From contig JBMNPE010000001.1 in NCBI GenBank assembly GCA_050943435.1, forward strand, positions 35,302-99,301: a stretch of DNA of 64,000 bases, written 5' to 3'. This stretch comes from RGIG5675 sp050943435 (GTDB taxonomy: Bacteria > Bacillota > Clostridia > Oscillospirales > Ruminococcaceae). The notes under the pieces were generated by a model, which was not told where the DNA came from, searched no databases, and worked only from the letters and a program-made list of their open reading frames with translations. Positions 52,746 to 61,336 of this stretch are shown here, piece by piece (within the stretch, counting starts at the first letter, position 1; the number at the start of each line of letters is the position of its first letter). Position numbers and translations under genes: made by a program.

Positions 52746-54385
52746 ACATCCTGGTTATCAACGGAAGCCCAAAGGGCGATAGGAGCAACTCGCTGAAGCT
52801 GACTGACGCTTTCCTTGAAGGCGTGGAAGAGGCCCTTGGAAGCAGCACGACGGCTGTAGAGAAGCTCGATGTCTCGAAGCTCGACATCTCATCCTGCCGG
52901 GGCTGCTTCTGCTGCTGGAACAAAACGCCCGGGAAATGCGTAATCCACGATGACATGGAAAAAGTGATCGAAAAACTCCTCTGGTCGGACCTCACCATCT
53001 GGAGTTTTCCGCTTTATTATTTCGGTGTTCCAGGAAAGCTCAAAATGCTGATGGACCGGCAGCTCCCAATGTCCCTTCCATTTATGCTGAGGGACACAGA
53101 AAGCGGAGGTCATCCTTCACGTTACGACATGAGCGGGAAAAAGACGGTGATCATCTCTACCTGCGGTTTCTACACTGCAGAGGAAAATTATGACGCTGTG
53201 CGAGCTCAGTTTGACAGGCTCTACGGGGAAAACGGCTATACGGCTATATTCTGCGGGGAAGGCGAGCTCTTCCGTGTCCCTGAGCTCAGTGCCCGCACCG
53301 ATGAGTACCTCTCATATGTCCGGGAGGCAGGGAAGGAATTCATATCCGGCGGAATATCCCCGGAGATTTCAAAGAAGCTGTCAGAACTGCTCTACCCCAG
53401 GGAAGCCTTCGAACGCATGGCTGACGCGAGCTGGGGCATAAGCGAGGGCAGGGGAAAGGAAGATCCATATTTTACCTATACCGAGCAGATGGCTGCGCTG
53501 TATAAACCTTCATCGTATAAGGGAAAAGATATCGTGTTCGACATGGATTACACCGATGTCGGAAGGCGCTACCGGGTCGTCCTTGGGAAAGACAGGAGCA
53601 CAGTATCCAGAGTTTCCGGCCAGGAACAGAATGGTGAATCCGCGCAGAAGCCGGGAACGGTCATACACACGCCTTTCAAGGTCTGGAAGGAAATAGCGGA
53701 AGGAAAGTACACCGGTCCGGAAGCGCTCATGAAGCACCTCTATACCGTAGAGGGGGATTTCAGCCTGATGCTGGGCTGGGACAGCTATTTCGCCTCCACT
53801 GGAAAGAACAAGAGTGTCCCTGCAAAAAAGGATCATGAAGGCAGAAAATCGATTATGGCATACATGCTCCTCGCCTGGATAACCTTCTGGGTAGCCGCGC
53901 CGATCGACAGCTTTTACGGGAGCATCATCAGCATCATAGTGTGTGCCATTCTTCCGATAATATTTTTCAGGAACAGGAGGACAGCCTATGATGTGATTTC
54001 CTGCACTGCGGTCACAGGTTTTTCTGTGCTGCTGATTCTCGGAGCTCCTTCCCTGGTCCTGGTTCCATGTTCCTATTTCACATTCGGCCTCATGTGGTTT
54101 GCGTCCGTTTTCCTCCCGATCCCTCTGACAGCTCACTATTCCAAGAACGGATACGGAGGCGACACAGCTTTGGAAAACCCGATGTTCATCAAGACAAACC
54201 GAATCCTCACTGCCATCTGGGGAATCTTTTACCTGATAACCCCCATCTGGACATACTTCATAATGCTGACAGAGGCTGGATATCTGACAGGAGCGGTGAA
54301 TTCAATCCTCCCAATCTTCCTAGGCATCTTCACATCATGGTTCCAGAAATGGTACCCTGCAAAAATCGCGGAAGGAAGGTATTAA
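52742..54385 (+). CDS. Flavodoxin - SCP2-like - membrane domain fusion protein
   Basis: 547 residues in three parts. Residues 1-~200 are a flavodoxin-type NADPH-dependent reductase (MNILVINGSPKGDRSNS; CRGCFCCWNKTPGKC; FPLYYFGVPGKLKMLMDR). Residues ~240-375 resemble an SCP2 sterol-binding-like domain (FDMDYTDVGRRYRVVLGKDR; FKVWKEIAEGKYTGPEALM; YTVEGDFSLMLGWDSYF). Residues ~385-547 hold five hydrophobic helices. It overlaps padR by 4 bases and shares its promoter. A plausible role is reduction of a hydrophobic, perhaps toxic, compound at the membrane, with PadR as the sensor. No such three-domain protein is familiar to me. Confidence 0.85.
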   Translation: MNILVINGSPKGDRSNSLKLTDAFLEGVEEALGSSTTAVEKLDVSKLDISSCRGCFCCWNKTPGKCVIHDDMEKVIEKLLWSDLTIWSFPLYYFGVPGKLKMLMDRQLPMSLPFMLRDTESGGHPSRYDMSGKKTVIISTCGFYTAEENYDAVRAQFDRLYGENGYTAIFCGEGELFRVPELSARTDEYLSYVREAGKEFISGGISPEISKKLSELLYPREAFERMADASWGISEGRGKEDPYFTYTEQMAALYKPSSYKGKDIVFDMDYTDVGRRYRVVLGKDRSTVSRVSGQEQNGESAQKPGTVIHTPFKVWKEIAEGKYTGPEALMKHLYTVEGDFSLMLGWDSYFASTGKNKSVPAKKDHEGRKSIMAYMLLAWITFWVAAPIDSFYGSIISIIVCAILPIIFFRNRRTAYDVISCTAVTGFSVLLILGAPSLVLVPCSYFTFGLMWFASVFLPIPLTAHYSKNGYGGDTALENPMFIKTNRILTAIWGIFYLITPIWTYFIMLTEAGYLTGAVNSILPIFLGIFTSWFQKWYPAKIAEGRY

Positions 54386-54450
54386 TCTTCCGCTTTTGAG
54401 TGGGATGCCGATTCCAGGCATGTGCATGCAGGAAGCATATAACACTGCCT

Positions 54451-54804
54451 TTATTGGTCTTGCAGATCCCTTGTATCTTTTCTGGCACACAGTCCGAACG
54501 CGACATTTTCGAAGACCGTCATATGCGGCCACAGGGCAAAATCCTGGAATACAAAACCGAGGTTTCTTTTTTCAGGGGGAATATTTTTCCCCTTCTGTTT
54601 TGAAAAAACACACTGATCGTCAATCCAGATCTCGCCGTCATCCGGTTTTTCCAGACCGGCGATCATCCTCAGCAGAGTTGTCTTGCCGCATCCTGACGGC
54701 CCAAGCAGAGTTGTAAGGCTTCCATCTTCTATCGTCAGGGTTGTAGGATGGATGACCTGTTTCTTATCAAAGCTTTTCGATATTTCTTTAAGAAAGATTT
54801 TCAT
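54451..54804 (-). pseudogene. Truncated ABC transporter ATPase (PotA/FbpC type)
   Basis: Only the first ~117 residues of an ATPase normally ~350 long: Walker A LLGPSGCGKTT (near 39) and the Q-loop FVFQDFALWPHMTVFENVAFGL. The frame stops right after FGLCARKDTRDLQDQ, before signature and Walker B. It resembles polyamine/iron importer ATPases. The membrane parts are absent, so this is a remnant. AGGGGAAC precedes the start. It lies tail to tail with the flavodoxin fusion. Confidence 0.8.
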
Positions 54805-54936
54805 CATGTTCCCCTGTAAATCGCATATCGCTAATGTTAAGGACACTATGTAAATTGTTCTGCAATAAGTCCGAAAATACAGGTAAAATCTGCACTGCAC
54901 GGGATTCTTCGTAGCTAAAAAATTATTGGCAATAAA

Positions 54937-54967
54937 AAAGATCAGATGAATTGTTCATCTGATCTTT
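54937..54967. terminator. Symmetric hairpin with A/T flanks
   Basis: AAAGATCAGATGAA pairs with TTCATCTGATCTTT around TTG. It lies upstream of the ABC remnant and downstream of the ADP-ribosylglycohydrolase remnant. Confidence 0.7.
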
Positions 54968-55095
54968 CAGTATTAATTAGTGATGAGGGAAAACTGAAAA
55001 AGCTATTGTTAACTCGTTAAGAGCAGATTATTGCTCTCTTGTTACCTGTACTTTCTACGAGCGAGTTTCCGGTTGGGGAAATATTAAATTAAGCA

Positions 55096-55830
55096 TCAAG
55101 GATGATAAGAGTTCCGGATGTACTTATCTTCCCAATCAGGATCCTGTTTATAGCCTTCCCTGGGCCCGTACTCTGTGATTGGGCAGTCGTAATAGAGGTC
55201 ATCCGCAAGTGTAAGTATCACATCCTTGAGTTCCAGAAATGCAGTGTATTTCTGGGGGATCCCGGATAATCCTACGTGTGCACCTACTATACTTCCGGCC
55301 ACGGCTCCTGTCGAATCACTGTCACCACTATGATTAACAGCGGCGATCACTGCTCTGTCAAAATCGTCAGGGTATTTAAGCGCACAGTAGACGGCAATTG
55401 AAAAGGTCTCCTCTGCAACCCAGCCTTCTCCCAGCTGATGAATTGACTCCAGATCACTGATACCCTTACTGCCGTTTTTCGATATGGTATTTTTCTCTCT
55501 GAAGATCATCGTAATTTTCTGTCTGGGTTTTCAGCCAGTCCTTATAGCTGTAATACACATAGGATTCATATTTAGCCATTATTCCGTGGGAAAAGCCTCT
55601 TGTAGTTCCCTGAAGCAGTCCTGTGGCAGTAAAGAGTGTCATCTGTGTGTCGTCAGATATCCTGGCAGTTCCGTCGGAAAGGTCATATTCGGTAATGCCG
55701 TCTTTTCCATATTTGGTGAAAATCTCATTTTCGTCTAAAAATTCAACGGCATACCCGAGTGCGTCTCCCGCAGCCACGCCGACAAGGCAGCCCCGGTACT
55801 GATCAATATTTTTGAATCTTTATCTGTCAT
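55096..55830 (-). pseudogene. Broken ADP-ribosylglycohydrolase
   Basis: Pieces of a DraG-type ADP-ribosylglycohydrolase. The N-terminal piece reads RGCLVGVAAGDALGYAVEF and RISDDTQMTLFTATGLL. The C-terminal piece (in another frame, from about 55509) reads LGEGWVAEETFSIAVYCAL and NHSGDSDSTGAVAGSIVGA. Between them the usual central ~100 residues (the GGVMR region) are largely missing, and the frame changes near 55480-55509. At the start, ATG 55830 (MTDKDSK) is out of frame with the rest by one base at an A5 run (55809-55813); six As would restore it. The gene is therefore doubly damaged. Confidence 0.85.
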
Positions 55831-56009
55831 AGGCATTGGGCTTCACATCCATTCTATCTGACGAATACCTGAAACACTCGAAGCGTATTACTAAAATAAA
55901 AAAACTTGAGGAGCCGATTTGACAGCTCAAGTAATTCAAACAAAACTGCGAGAAGAGATTATTTAAGGGTAAACACTAAAACACATCATCAGACAATTCA
56001 CTGACTTCA

Positions 56010-56537
56010 TCAGTATTTTCTGCTTTTATTAATGATGGGGATCTGTTCTGCCTGCATGCGGTCAACAAACGTATTGTAATGATCAAACATACCATCCACA
56101 AGGAAGGCCCTTCTCTTGCGTCCCTTTACATAGACGCGCATTTCTCCCGTGACTGCAACGCACCGTTCAATATCACTGATCTTCCAGTGCTTTTTTATAG
56201 CAAATAGTATTCTGATCGTGACGTCATCATCATCCACACGCATCTCCCACATGCCGGGAATCGGCATTATGCAGAGAATCAGCCCGGGGATTGCGATGAA
56301 AATCGCCATGAGCACGGTGAGAATCATAGGCATTTCCTGATGGGAAAAATACGCGCCAAGTTCGATCACTGCAAAAAGTCCGACCCCGACGCACCCAACC
56401 CAGATGAGGGAACGGTTGCCCCTTGCCGTGAAGTGATACATGTTTGCCGAATTTGGCTTGCTCTGGTTCCGTCCAAGAACCAGATTCAGGACGATTGATA
56501 CTACAAACGCACTCAGCAATGCTATTACGAAAGCCAT
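56010..56537 (-). CDS. Hypothetical two-helix membrane protein with a PH-like domain
   Basis: 175 residues, not recognised with certainty. There is one N-terminal helix (residues 2-22), a basic linker, then two helices (~45-65 and ~73-95), and a C-terminal ~75-residue beta-rich domain (MWEMRVDDDDVTIRILFAIKKHWKISDIERC). This looks like the PH-like/YcxB-type domain of small Gram-positive membrane proteins. It stands alone, with GAGGAGACAAAGG upstream of ATG 56537. Confidence 0.6.
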   Translation of the reverse strand: MAFVIALLSAFVVSIVLNLVLGRNQSKPNSANMYHFTARGNRSLIWVGCVGVGLFAVIELGAYFSHQEMPMILTVLMAIFIAIPGLILCIMPIPGMWEMRVDDDDVTIRILFAIKKHWKISDIERCVAVTGEMRVYVKGRKRRAFLVDGMFDHYNTFVDRMQAEQIPIINKSRKY

Positions 56538-56837
56538 ATTGTTTCCTTTGTCTCCTCTTAAAAAAATAACACTTGTCTCTTGGCAAAGGAGGGGACAGGT
56601 GCAGAAAAAATCTTTTCTGCTGTCATATATTTCCCCTCTTTGCTTCAGATTTCAAATACTCATCAGAGTATGAATAATGTTACGCCTTTTATTATAGCCA
56701 AACAGTAAATCATTAACTGGATTGTACCCGGCGGTCACTATTAATCCCTGCTGCCCTTGCGAATTCGATGGGAAGATAGAAAGTCCTGTTTCCCATAAGC
56801 TTTTGACCGGAAGTATACAGCACAGTCAAAAAAAAAT

Positions 56838-56867
56838 TTGACAATATGTCATAATCCCGTTTATCTT
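56838..56867 (+). promoter_or_regulatory. Promoter and palindrome of Cna-B gene 1
   Basis: TTGACA (56838-56843), then TATCTT 18 bases on. The -35 is part of the palindrome TGACAATATGTCA (56839-56851), which could be an operator. The same elements occur before gene 2 (TTGACA at 61136-61141). Confidence 0.6.
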
Positions 56868-56880
56868 TCAGGTGATGGTA

Positions 56881-56900
56881 TGCTCACTTTTCTATGAGCA
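56881..56900 (+). other. Leader hairpin before Cna-B gene 1
   Basis: TGCTCA pairs with TGAGCA around 8 bases, directly before the AGGAG ribosome site. It is repeated unchanged at 61179-61198, so it may tune translation. Confidence 0.45.
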
Positions 56901-56915
56901 GAAATAGGAGAGTAA

Positions 56916-58274
56916 ATGAAGAAAAGACAATATCAAAGATTTCCTACTGTAGTTGCCATAGCGCTCATGATCAGTCTGATCCTGTCCGGATCCCCGATAT
57001 ATGCAGATACGACATCGGTTAATGTTTCAGTGGTTTGGAACGACGGGGGCATCCCGAATGTTCATTACCCTGATTCTGTTACTGTCCAGCTCATTAATAG
57101 GCTCACAGACGAGATTTACAGCGATCCAGTCGTGCTGAATTCATCCAATAACTGGGAATATGAATGGAGGGATCTGGACGATAGTGTGACTTATACCGTG
57201 GTAGGGTCAGCAGTGGATGGCTACACATATACCGTCCTGGGAGACGCCACAACCGGCTTCATTGTCAACTATACCCGTACTCCTGTGACAAGAACGGTTT
57301 CTGCCGAGATAGTCTGGGAGGACGGCGACGACCAGGACGGCCTGAGGCCGGATACCGTTTCTCTACAGCTCTATGCCGGTGGCGTTGCTTCCGGCAGCGT
57401 AGTCGAGCTGGGTGAGGACGACAGCTGGACACACTCCTGGCAGAATTTGAACTTCTACTCGAACTATCAGGAAATAATTTATACCGTGGAAGAGAGCGGT
57501 GTACCAGATGGCTACACGGTTGTCGTCTCTGGGGACGCCGGATCTGGTTTTACATTTACCAATACCCATGTGCCAGAGACAACCTCGATTTCTGTCTCTA
57601 AAGTTTGGGACGATGTCAGCGACCAGGACGGGCTGCGGACTGACTCAGTTTCCGTCCAGCTCTATGCAGACAGCGTGCCTTCAGGCAGCGCAGTCGTGCT
57701 GAGCGAGGACAATCACTGGGCATACACCTGGACGAATCTGGATGTTTACGCTGACGGCGAGAAGATCACCTATACCGTGGAAGAGACTGATGTGCCCGAT
57801 GGCTACACATGTGCTATCTCTGGAGACGCATCATCTGGTTTTGTTGTCACCAACACCCATGTGCCAGAGACGACTTCGGTTTCTGTTGCAAAAGTTTGGG
57901 ACGACAGCAGCAATCAGGTCGGCAAGCGGCCGGACTCCGTTACCGTCCTGCTTTATGCTGACGGTGAGGCTTCCGGTGACGCAGTCGTGCTGAATGAAGA
58001 GAATGACTGGACATATACCTGGACAGATCTGGATGTTTACGCCGACGGCGAGGAGATCACTTATACCGTTGAAGAGACCGATGTGCCCGATGGTTACACA
58101 TGTACCGTCTCTGGAGACTCTTCATCCGGCTTTACGATCACCAACACACTGGTCGCCACGCCTAAAACGGGAGATTCAATGCAGGCTGCCATGTATTCCT
58201 TGCTGATCCTTGCTTCTACTGCTGGCGTCATCTGCATAGTATATTTAAAAAGAAAGAGCGTAAAAAAATCCTGA
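56916..58274 (+). CDS. Cna-B repeat surface protein 1 (four repeats)
   Basis: 452 residues. The signal peptide (residues 1-30, ending SGSPIYA) is followed by four ~98-residue Cna-B domains (about 31-123, 124-220, 221-316, 317-413). The sortase-type anchor TPKTGD (415-420), a hydrophobic helix and a basic tail RKSVKKS follow. Cna-B domains form intramolecular Lys-Asn isopeptide bonds. The expected Lys is present in domains 3 (K229) and 4 (K326) but replaced by V39 in domain 1 and I132 in domain 2; domain 1 also lacks the catalytic Glu. It would be anchored to the wall as a stalk, with no adhesive domain. No sortase gene is in the window. Confidence 0.9.
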   Translation: MKKRQYQRFPTVVAIALMISLILSGSPIYADTTSVNVSVVWNDGGIPNVHYPDSVTVQLINRLTDEIYSDPVVLNSSNNWEYEWRDLDDSVTYTVVGSAVDGYTYTVLGDATTGFIVNYTRTPVTRTVSAEIVWEDGDDQDGLRPDTVSLQLYAGGVASGSVVELGEDDSWTHSWQNLNFYSNYQEIIYTVEESGVPDGYTVVVSGDAGSGFTFTNTHVPETTSISVSKVWDDVSDQDGLRTDSVSVQLYADSVPSGSAVVLSEDNHWAYTWTNLDVYADGEKITYTVEETDVPDGYTCAISGDASSGFVVTNTHVPETTSVSVAKVWDDSSNQVGKRPDSVTVLLYADGEASGDAVVLNEENDWTYTWTDLDVYADGEEITYTVEETDVPDGYTCTVSGDSSSGFTITNTLVATPKTGDSMQAAMYSLLILASTAGVICIVYLKRKSVKKS

Positions 58275-58295
58275 TCGAATTAATACTAGAAAAAT

Positions 58296-58367
58296 GCTTC
58301 TGATGACGAAATTTACGCTTCTTATGGTTTTGAGAAAATGATCGAGCAGCTTGGAATTTCCCTGTAA
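58296..58367 (+). other. Possible C-terminal gene scrap after Cna-B gene 1
   Basis: A short frame ending at TAA 58365-58367 reads ASDDEIYASYGFEKMIEQLGI (plus SL). It is protein-like, but its upstream frame is closed by TAG at 58287. It may be a remnant of an unidentified gene. Confidence 0.25.
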
Positions 58368-58493
58368 TCACGTCAAAAAAAGACGCAAATGTTTTGAGAA
58401 CAATTTGTTTGCAGAAGAATGTGTTTTTACTTTTGCAGCAACTAATCGACCTATTGTTCTGCGGCGAATTTTACCCTTTTCACCAATTTTGAT

Positions 58494-59756
58494 TTATCTT
58501 CGATTTTGGGGAATATTAAGCCATTCAGCAGCATCTATTATCCGAATGCCCTCATAATTTGTTTCCGGCTGATAAGTTCTGACTAGGATGATTTTGGGAT
58601 AGCAGTCCTTGATTTGTAATAGCGGTGCTGTTTCACGTTTAAATGTGTCAGGATTCGAAACATCATATGCAACCTGAATATACATTTTTTTGCCTCTTCG
58701 GACGGCGACGAAATCAATTTCCTTTTTATAAAGCACACCTGCGTAAACTTCGTATCCTCTCCTCAACAGTTCGATCGCAATAATATTTTCCAGGATTCTG
58801 CCATAATCCATCTGGCGAGTACCCAATCTTGTATAACGAAAACTGTGGTCAGACAGATAATATTTATCCCCTGACTGAAGATATTTTTTCCCATGGATAT
58901 CAAATCTACGCACTCGGTAGAAAAGGAAAGAACTGCAAAGATAGCCGAGATATTTCCCAACTGTTTTGTGATCTGCATTGATATTGGAATTTTTCAGTGA
59001 ATTACTAATGCTGCGTACAGATGTCAAATTCCCTATATTGTCCATCAAATAGTCGATCAGACGCTCAAGAAGTTCTGGATTGCGGATCTTCTCCTTTTGG
59101 ATAATATCTCTGACAATCAAAGCCTGCAGAACTTCATTATTCAGATAATCAGCTCGCTGATCCGGATTACTGTATACATAGGATCCGGACATTCCTCCGG
59201 TCTGAAAGTATCCAGTCAGTGAAGCGTATACATTCTGGGAAGGGAAATAACATAGATATTCTGAAAAAGAAAACGGGAAAACCTTGATCTCAAAAGTACG
59301 CCCTGCAAATAAAGTAGCTAAATCGCTGCTCTGAAGAAAAGCATTCGATCCGGTAATATATATGTCATATTTTTCCTTTGCGTGAAGGCTGTTAACTGCT
59401 TTCTCATATCCGGTGCACATCTGAATTTCGTCAATTATCACGAAATTGTGAAAGCCGCTTCTAAAATGACCTGCAATATATTGCTCTAGTTTGTGATATA
59501 CAAGCAGATCCTCATAATCAGTCAGGTTAAAATTCACATGAATGATATTTGCATGCGGGTCTGTTTCTTTCAGACGTGCAGCAAATGCGTCCATAAGTTT
59601 TGATTTTCCGGATCTGTGGATGCCTGTTATGACTTTGATATCTGGTGTATTTGCACAATCCATCAGACTCTGAAGATACTTCTCTCTGACTATAAGTTTC
59701 AATTCTGCATGCACTCCTCTACTGGCACTATAAATATTGCAGAATTCATATTCCAC
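58494..59756 (-). CDS. AAA/DUF4143 ATPase
   Basis: 420-residue ATPase of the AAA_14-DUF4143 type. Walker A is the variant GIHRSGKSKLM (near residue 45) and Walker B is FVIIDEIQMC (near 105). TGSNAFLQSS is sensor 1. The second half (RLGTRQMDYGRILENIIAIELLRRGYEVY...DFVAVRRGKKMYIQVAYDV) is the DUF4143 nuclease-like fold, with the Glu/Asp/Gln-Lys arrangement of restriction-like enzymes. These proteins are frequent, mobile and of unclear function. It lies between the two Cna-B paralogues in opposite orientation, which suggests insertion by recombination. Confidence 0.88.
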   Translation of the reverse strand: MEYEFCNIYSASRGVHAELKLIVREKYLQSLMDCANTPDIKVITGIHRSGKSKLMDAFAARLKETDPHANIIHVNFNLTDYEDLLVYHKLEQYIAGHFRSGFHNFVIIDEIQMCTGYEKAVNSLHAKEKYDIYITGSNAFLQSSDLATLFAGRTFEIKVFPFSFSEYLCYFPSQNVYASLTGYFQTGGMSGSYVYSNPDQRADYLNNEVLQALIVRDIIQKEKIRNPELLERLIDYLMDNIGNLTSVRSISNSLKNSNINADHKTVGKYLGYLCSSFLFYRVRRFDIHGKKYLQSGDKYYLSDHSFRYTRLGTRQMDYGRILENIIAIELLRRGYEVYAGVLYKKEIDFVAVRRGKKMYIQVAYDVSNPDTFKRETAPLLQIKDCYPKIILVRTYQPETNYEGIRIIDAAEWLNIPQNRR

Positions 59757-59876
59757 AAAATCAAATATTTTTTAATTTTGGGGAATACAGGTTTTCAGAC
59801 ATCTCTTGTTATTCTCATCACTATGTCCGGTATTTTTACTCTTCTATCTGGGTTAACCTGCGCATGAACTTTAAGG

Positions 59877-60999
59877 ATGTATGCCAGGGATCCATCCGGT
59901 TTTACCGGCATTCCAAAGCTTCCGGGTTACAGAAAAAAAAGAGGGCTCAGCAGTTTTATCATTTCGAACCAGGTAGCGGTCCTGTATCCGGGACCGGATG
60001 ACGGCAGGAAAGGCTGCACGCTGAAACTGCCAAAAGTGCAGACAAGACTCGGAGTCGGGCGGATCGACCCGTCTTTCCAACTCAAGGAAGTCCATGTTGT
60101 TCCTGAAAACGGGATTTTTACTGTATACCTTGTCCTGCAGACAGACAAAGGTGAAGCGGAGAAAACCACTCGGCCGGAACATGTGCCGGAACGCGTCTGC
60201 GCGGTCGATCTCGGGGTTAATAATCTCATGGCTGTCTCAAACAACTGCGGCCTTCCCTGCATTCTGTATCGCGGCGGCATCCTGAAATCAGTCAACCATC
60301 TGTACAACAGGAAAGTCAGTGCCATAATGTCTGAGCAGACAAAGGGCACTGACAGGAAGTTCCAGGCTACGGAGGAATACTGCCGGGTGACCCTGCGCCG
60401 CAATAACCAGGTCAGCGACTTCATGCATAAAACAGCCAGGCACTTCATACACTGGTGCGTAGAAAACCGTATCGACACCATAGTGGCTGGAGTTAACCGA
60501 AGCTGGAAGTAGAGAGTCCGCATGGATGCCAGGAACAGCCAGAACTTTGTCCAGATCCCGTTCGCATCGCTGGTCCGCATGAGCTATTACCTGGCAGAAG
60601 AAAACGGGATCACGGTCATAGAACAGGAGGAAAGCTATACATCAAAAGCCAGCTTTCCTGACAGGGACATGATACCCGTGTGGCATAAGGAGGGCGACAT
60701 ACAGAAAGAGAATCAGACGTTCTCCAAGATGCCGGGTCAGCCGCGGACTGTATAGGAGCAGTGACGGCACTCTTCTTTCAGCGGATCTGAATGGCAGTGC
60801 CAACATACTCCGGAAAGCATTGCCTAAGGCATTTGGCACAGGGGAGCCGGATTTCAGCCAGGTCGTTATCGTCACACACCCTGATAAGGAGCGGATCAGA
60901 AAGAACAGGGACCGGCAGGCTGAGAAGAACAGGGCCGGAGGCGGCATCAGTAAATCAAAACAGAGACGTATGAAAGAAAGGCAGAAGAAAGCTGCCTGA
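59877..60999 (+). pseudogene. Broken TnpB (IS200/IS605 family OrfB)
   Basis: Remnant of a TnpB/OrfB RNA-guided nuclease-like transposon protein. The N-terminal third is missing; the frame begins YARDPSGFTGIPKLPGYRKK. The RuvC-type residues are seen: D in CAVDLGVNNL, E in IEQEESYTSKASF and D in SADLNGSANILRK. It is broken twice: an in-frame TAG at 60510-60512 after NRSWK, where TnpBs usually have WKQ or similar, and a frameshift at about 60733 before RVSRGLYRSSDG. The usual zinc-ribbon cysteines are absent. The basic C-terminus ends at TGA 60997-60999. No intact tnpA is present. Confidence 0.85.
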
Positions 61000-61103
61000 A
61001 AAGGACAAATGTAATCCCGTTTGGGATAGGGCTTTGTGAATAGCCATAAGCTCCTTATAGAAGCCCCGCCTGATAAGCAGAGCGCATAGACGGAGTAATT
61101 CAT
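61000..61103 (+). mobile_element. Probable right end of the IS605-type element
   Basis: About 100 bases following tnpB end in a stretch of the kind ATAGAAGCCCCGCC...GGAGTAATTCA, which resembles IS605-group right ends. Intact elements of this group have a subterminal hairpin and a guide-RNA region. The hairpin here is imperfect. The duplicated Cna-B block begins immediately after. Confidence 0.4.
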
Positions 61104-61336
61104 TGACCGGAAGTATACAGCGCAGTCAAAAAAATTTGACAATATGTCATAATCCCGTTTATCTTTCAGGTGATGGTATGCTCACTTTTCTATGAGCAGA
61201 AATAGGAGAGTAAATGAAGAAAAGACAATATCAAAGATTTCCTACTGTAGTTGCCATAGCGCTCATGATCAGTCTGATCCTTTCCGGATCTCCTGTATAT
61301 GCAGATACGACATCGGTTAATGTTTCAGTGGTTTGG
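61103..61336 (+). repeat. Duplicated promoter/signal-peptide block, copy 2
   Basis: Copy of 56803-57038, starting TTGACCGGAAGTATACAG directly after the IS right end. It contains the same TTGACA with TGACAATATGTCA (from 61137), the leader hairpin (61179-61198) and the ribosome site. Confidence 0.9.

Larger units (their letters stand above)
56803..57038 (+). repeat. Duplicated promoter/signal-peptide block, copy 1
   Basis: About 236 bases nearly identical to 61103-61336, beginning TTGACCGGAAGTATACAG and running through promoter, leader, ribosome site and signal-peptide codons to the first Cna-B strand. The only clear differences are two extra As in an A run, a few substitutions and the Ile/Val change in the signal peptide. 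Confidence 0.9.
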
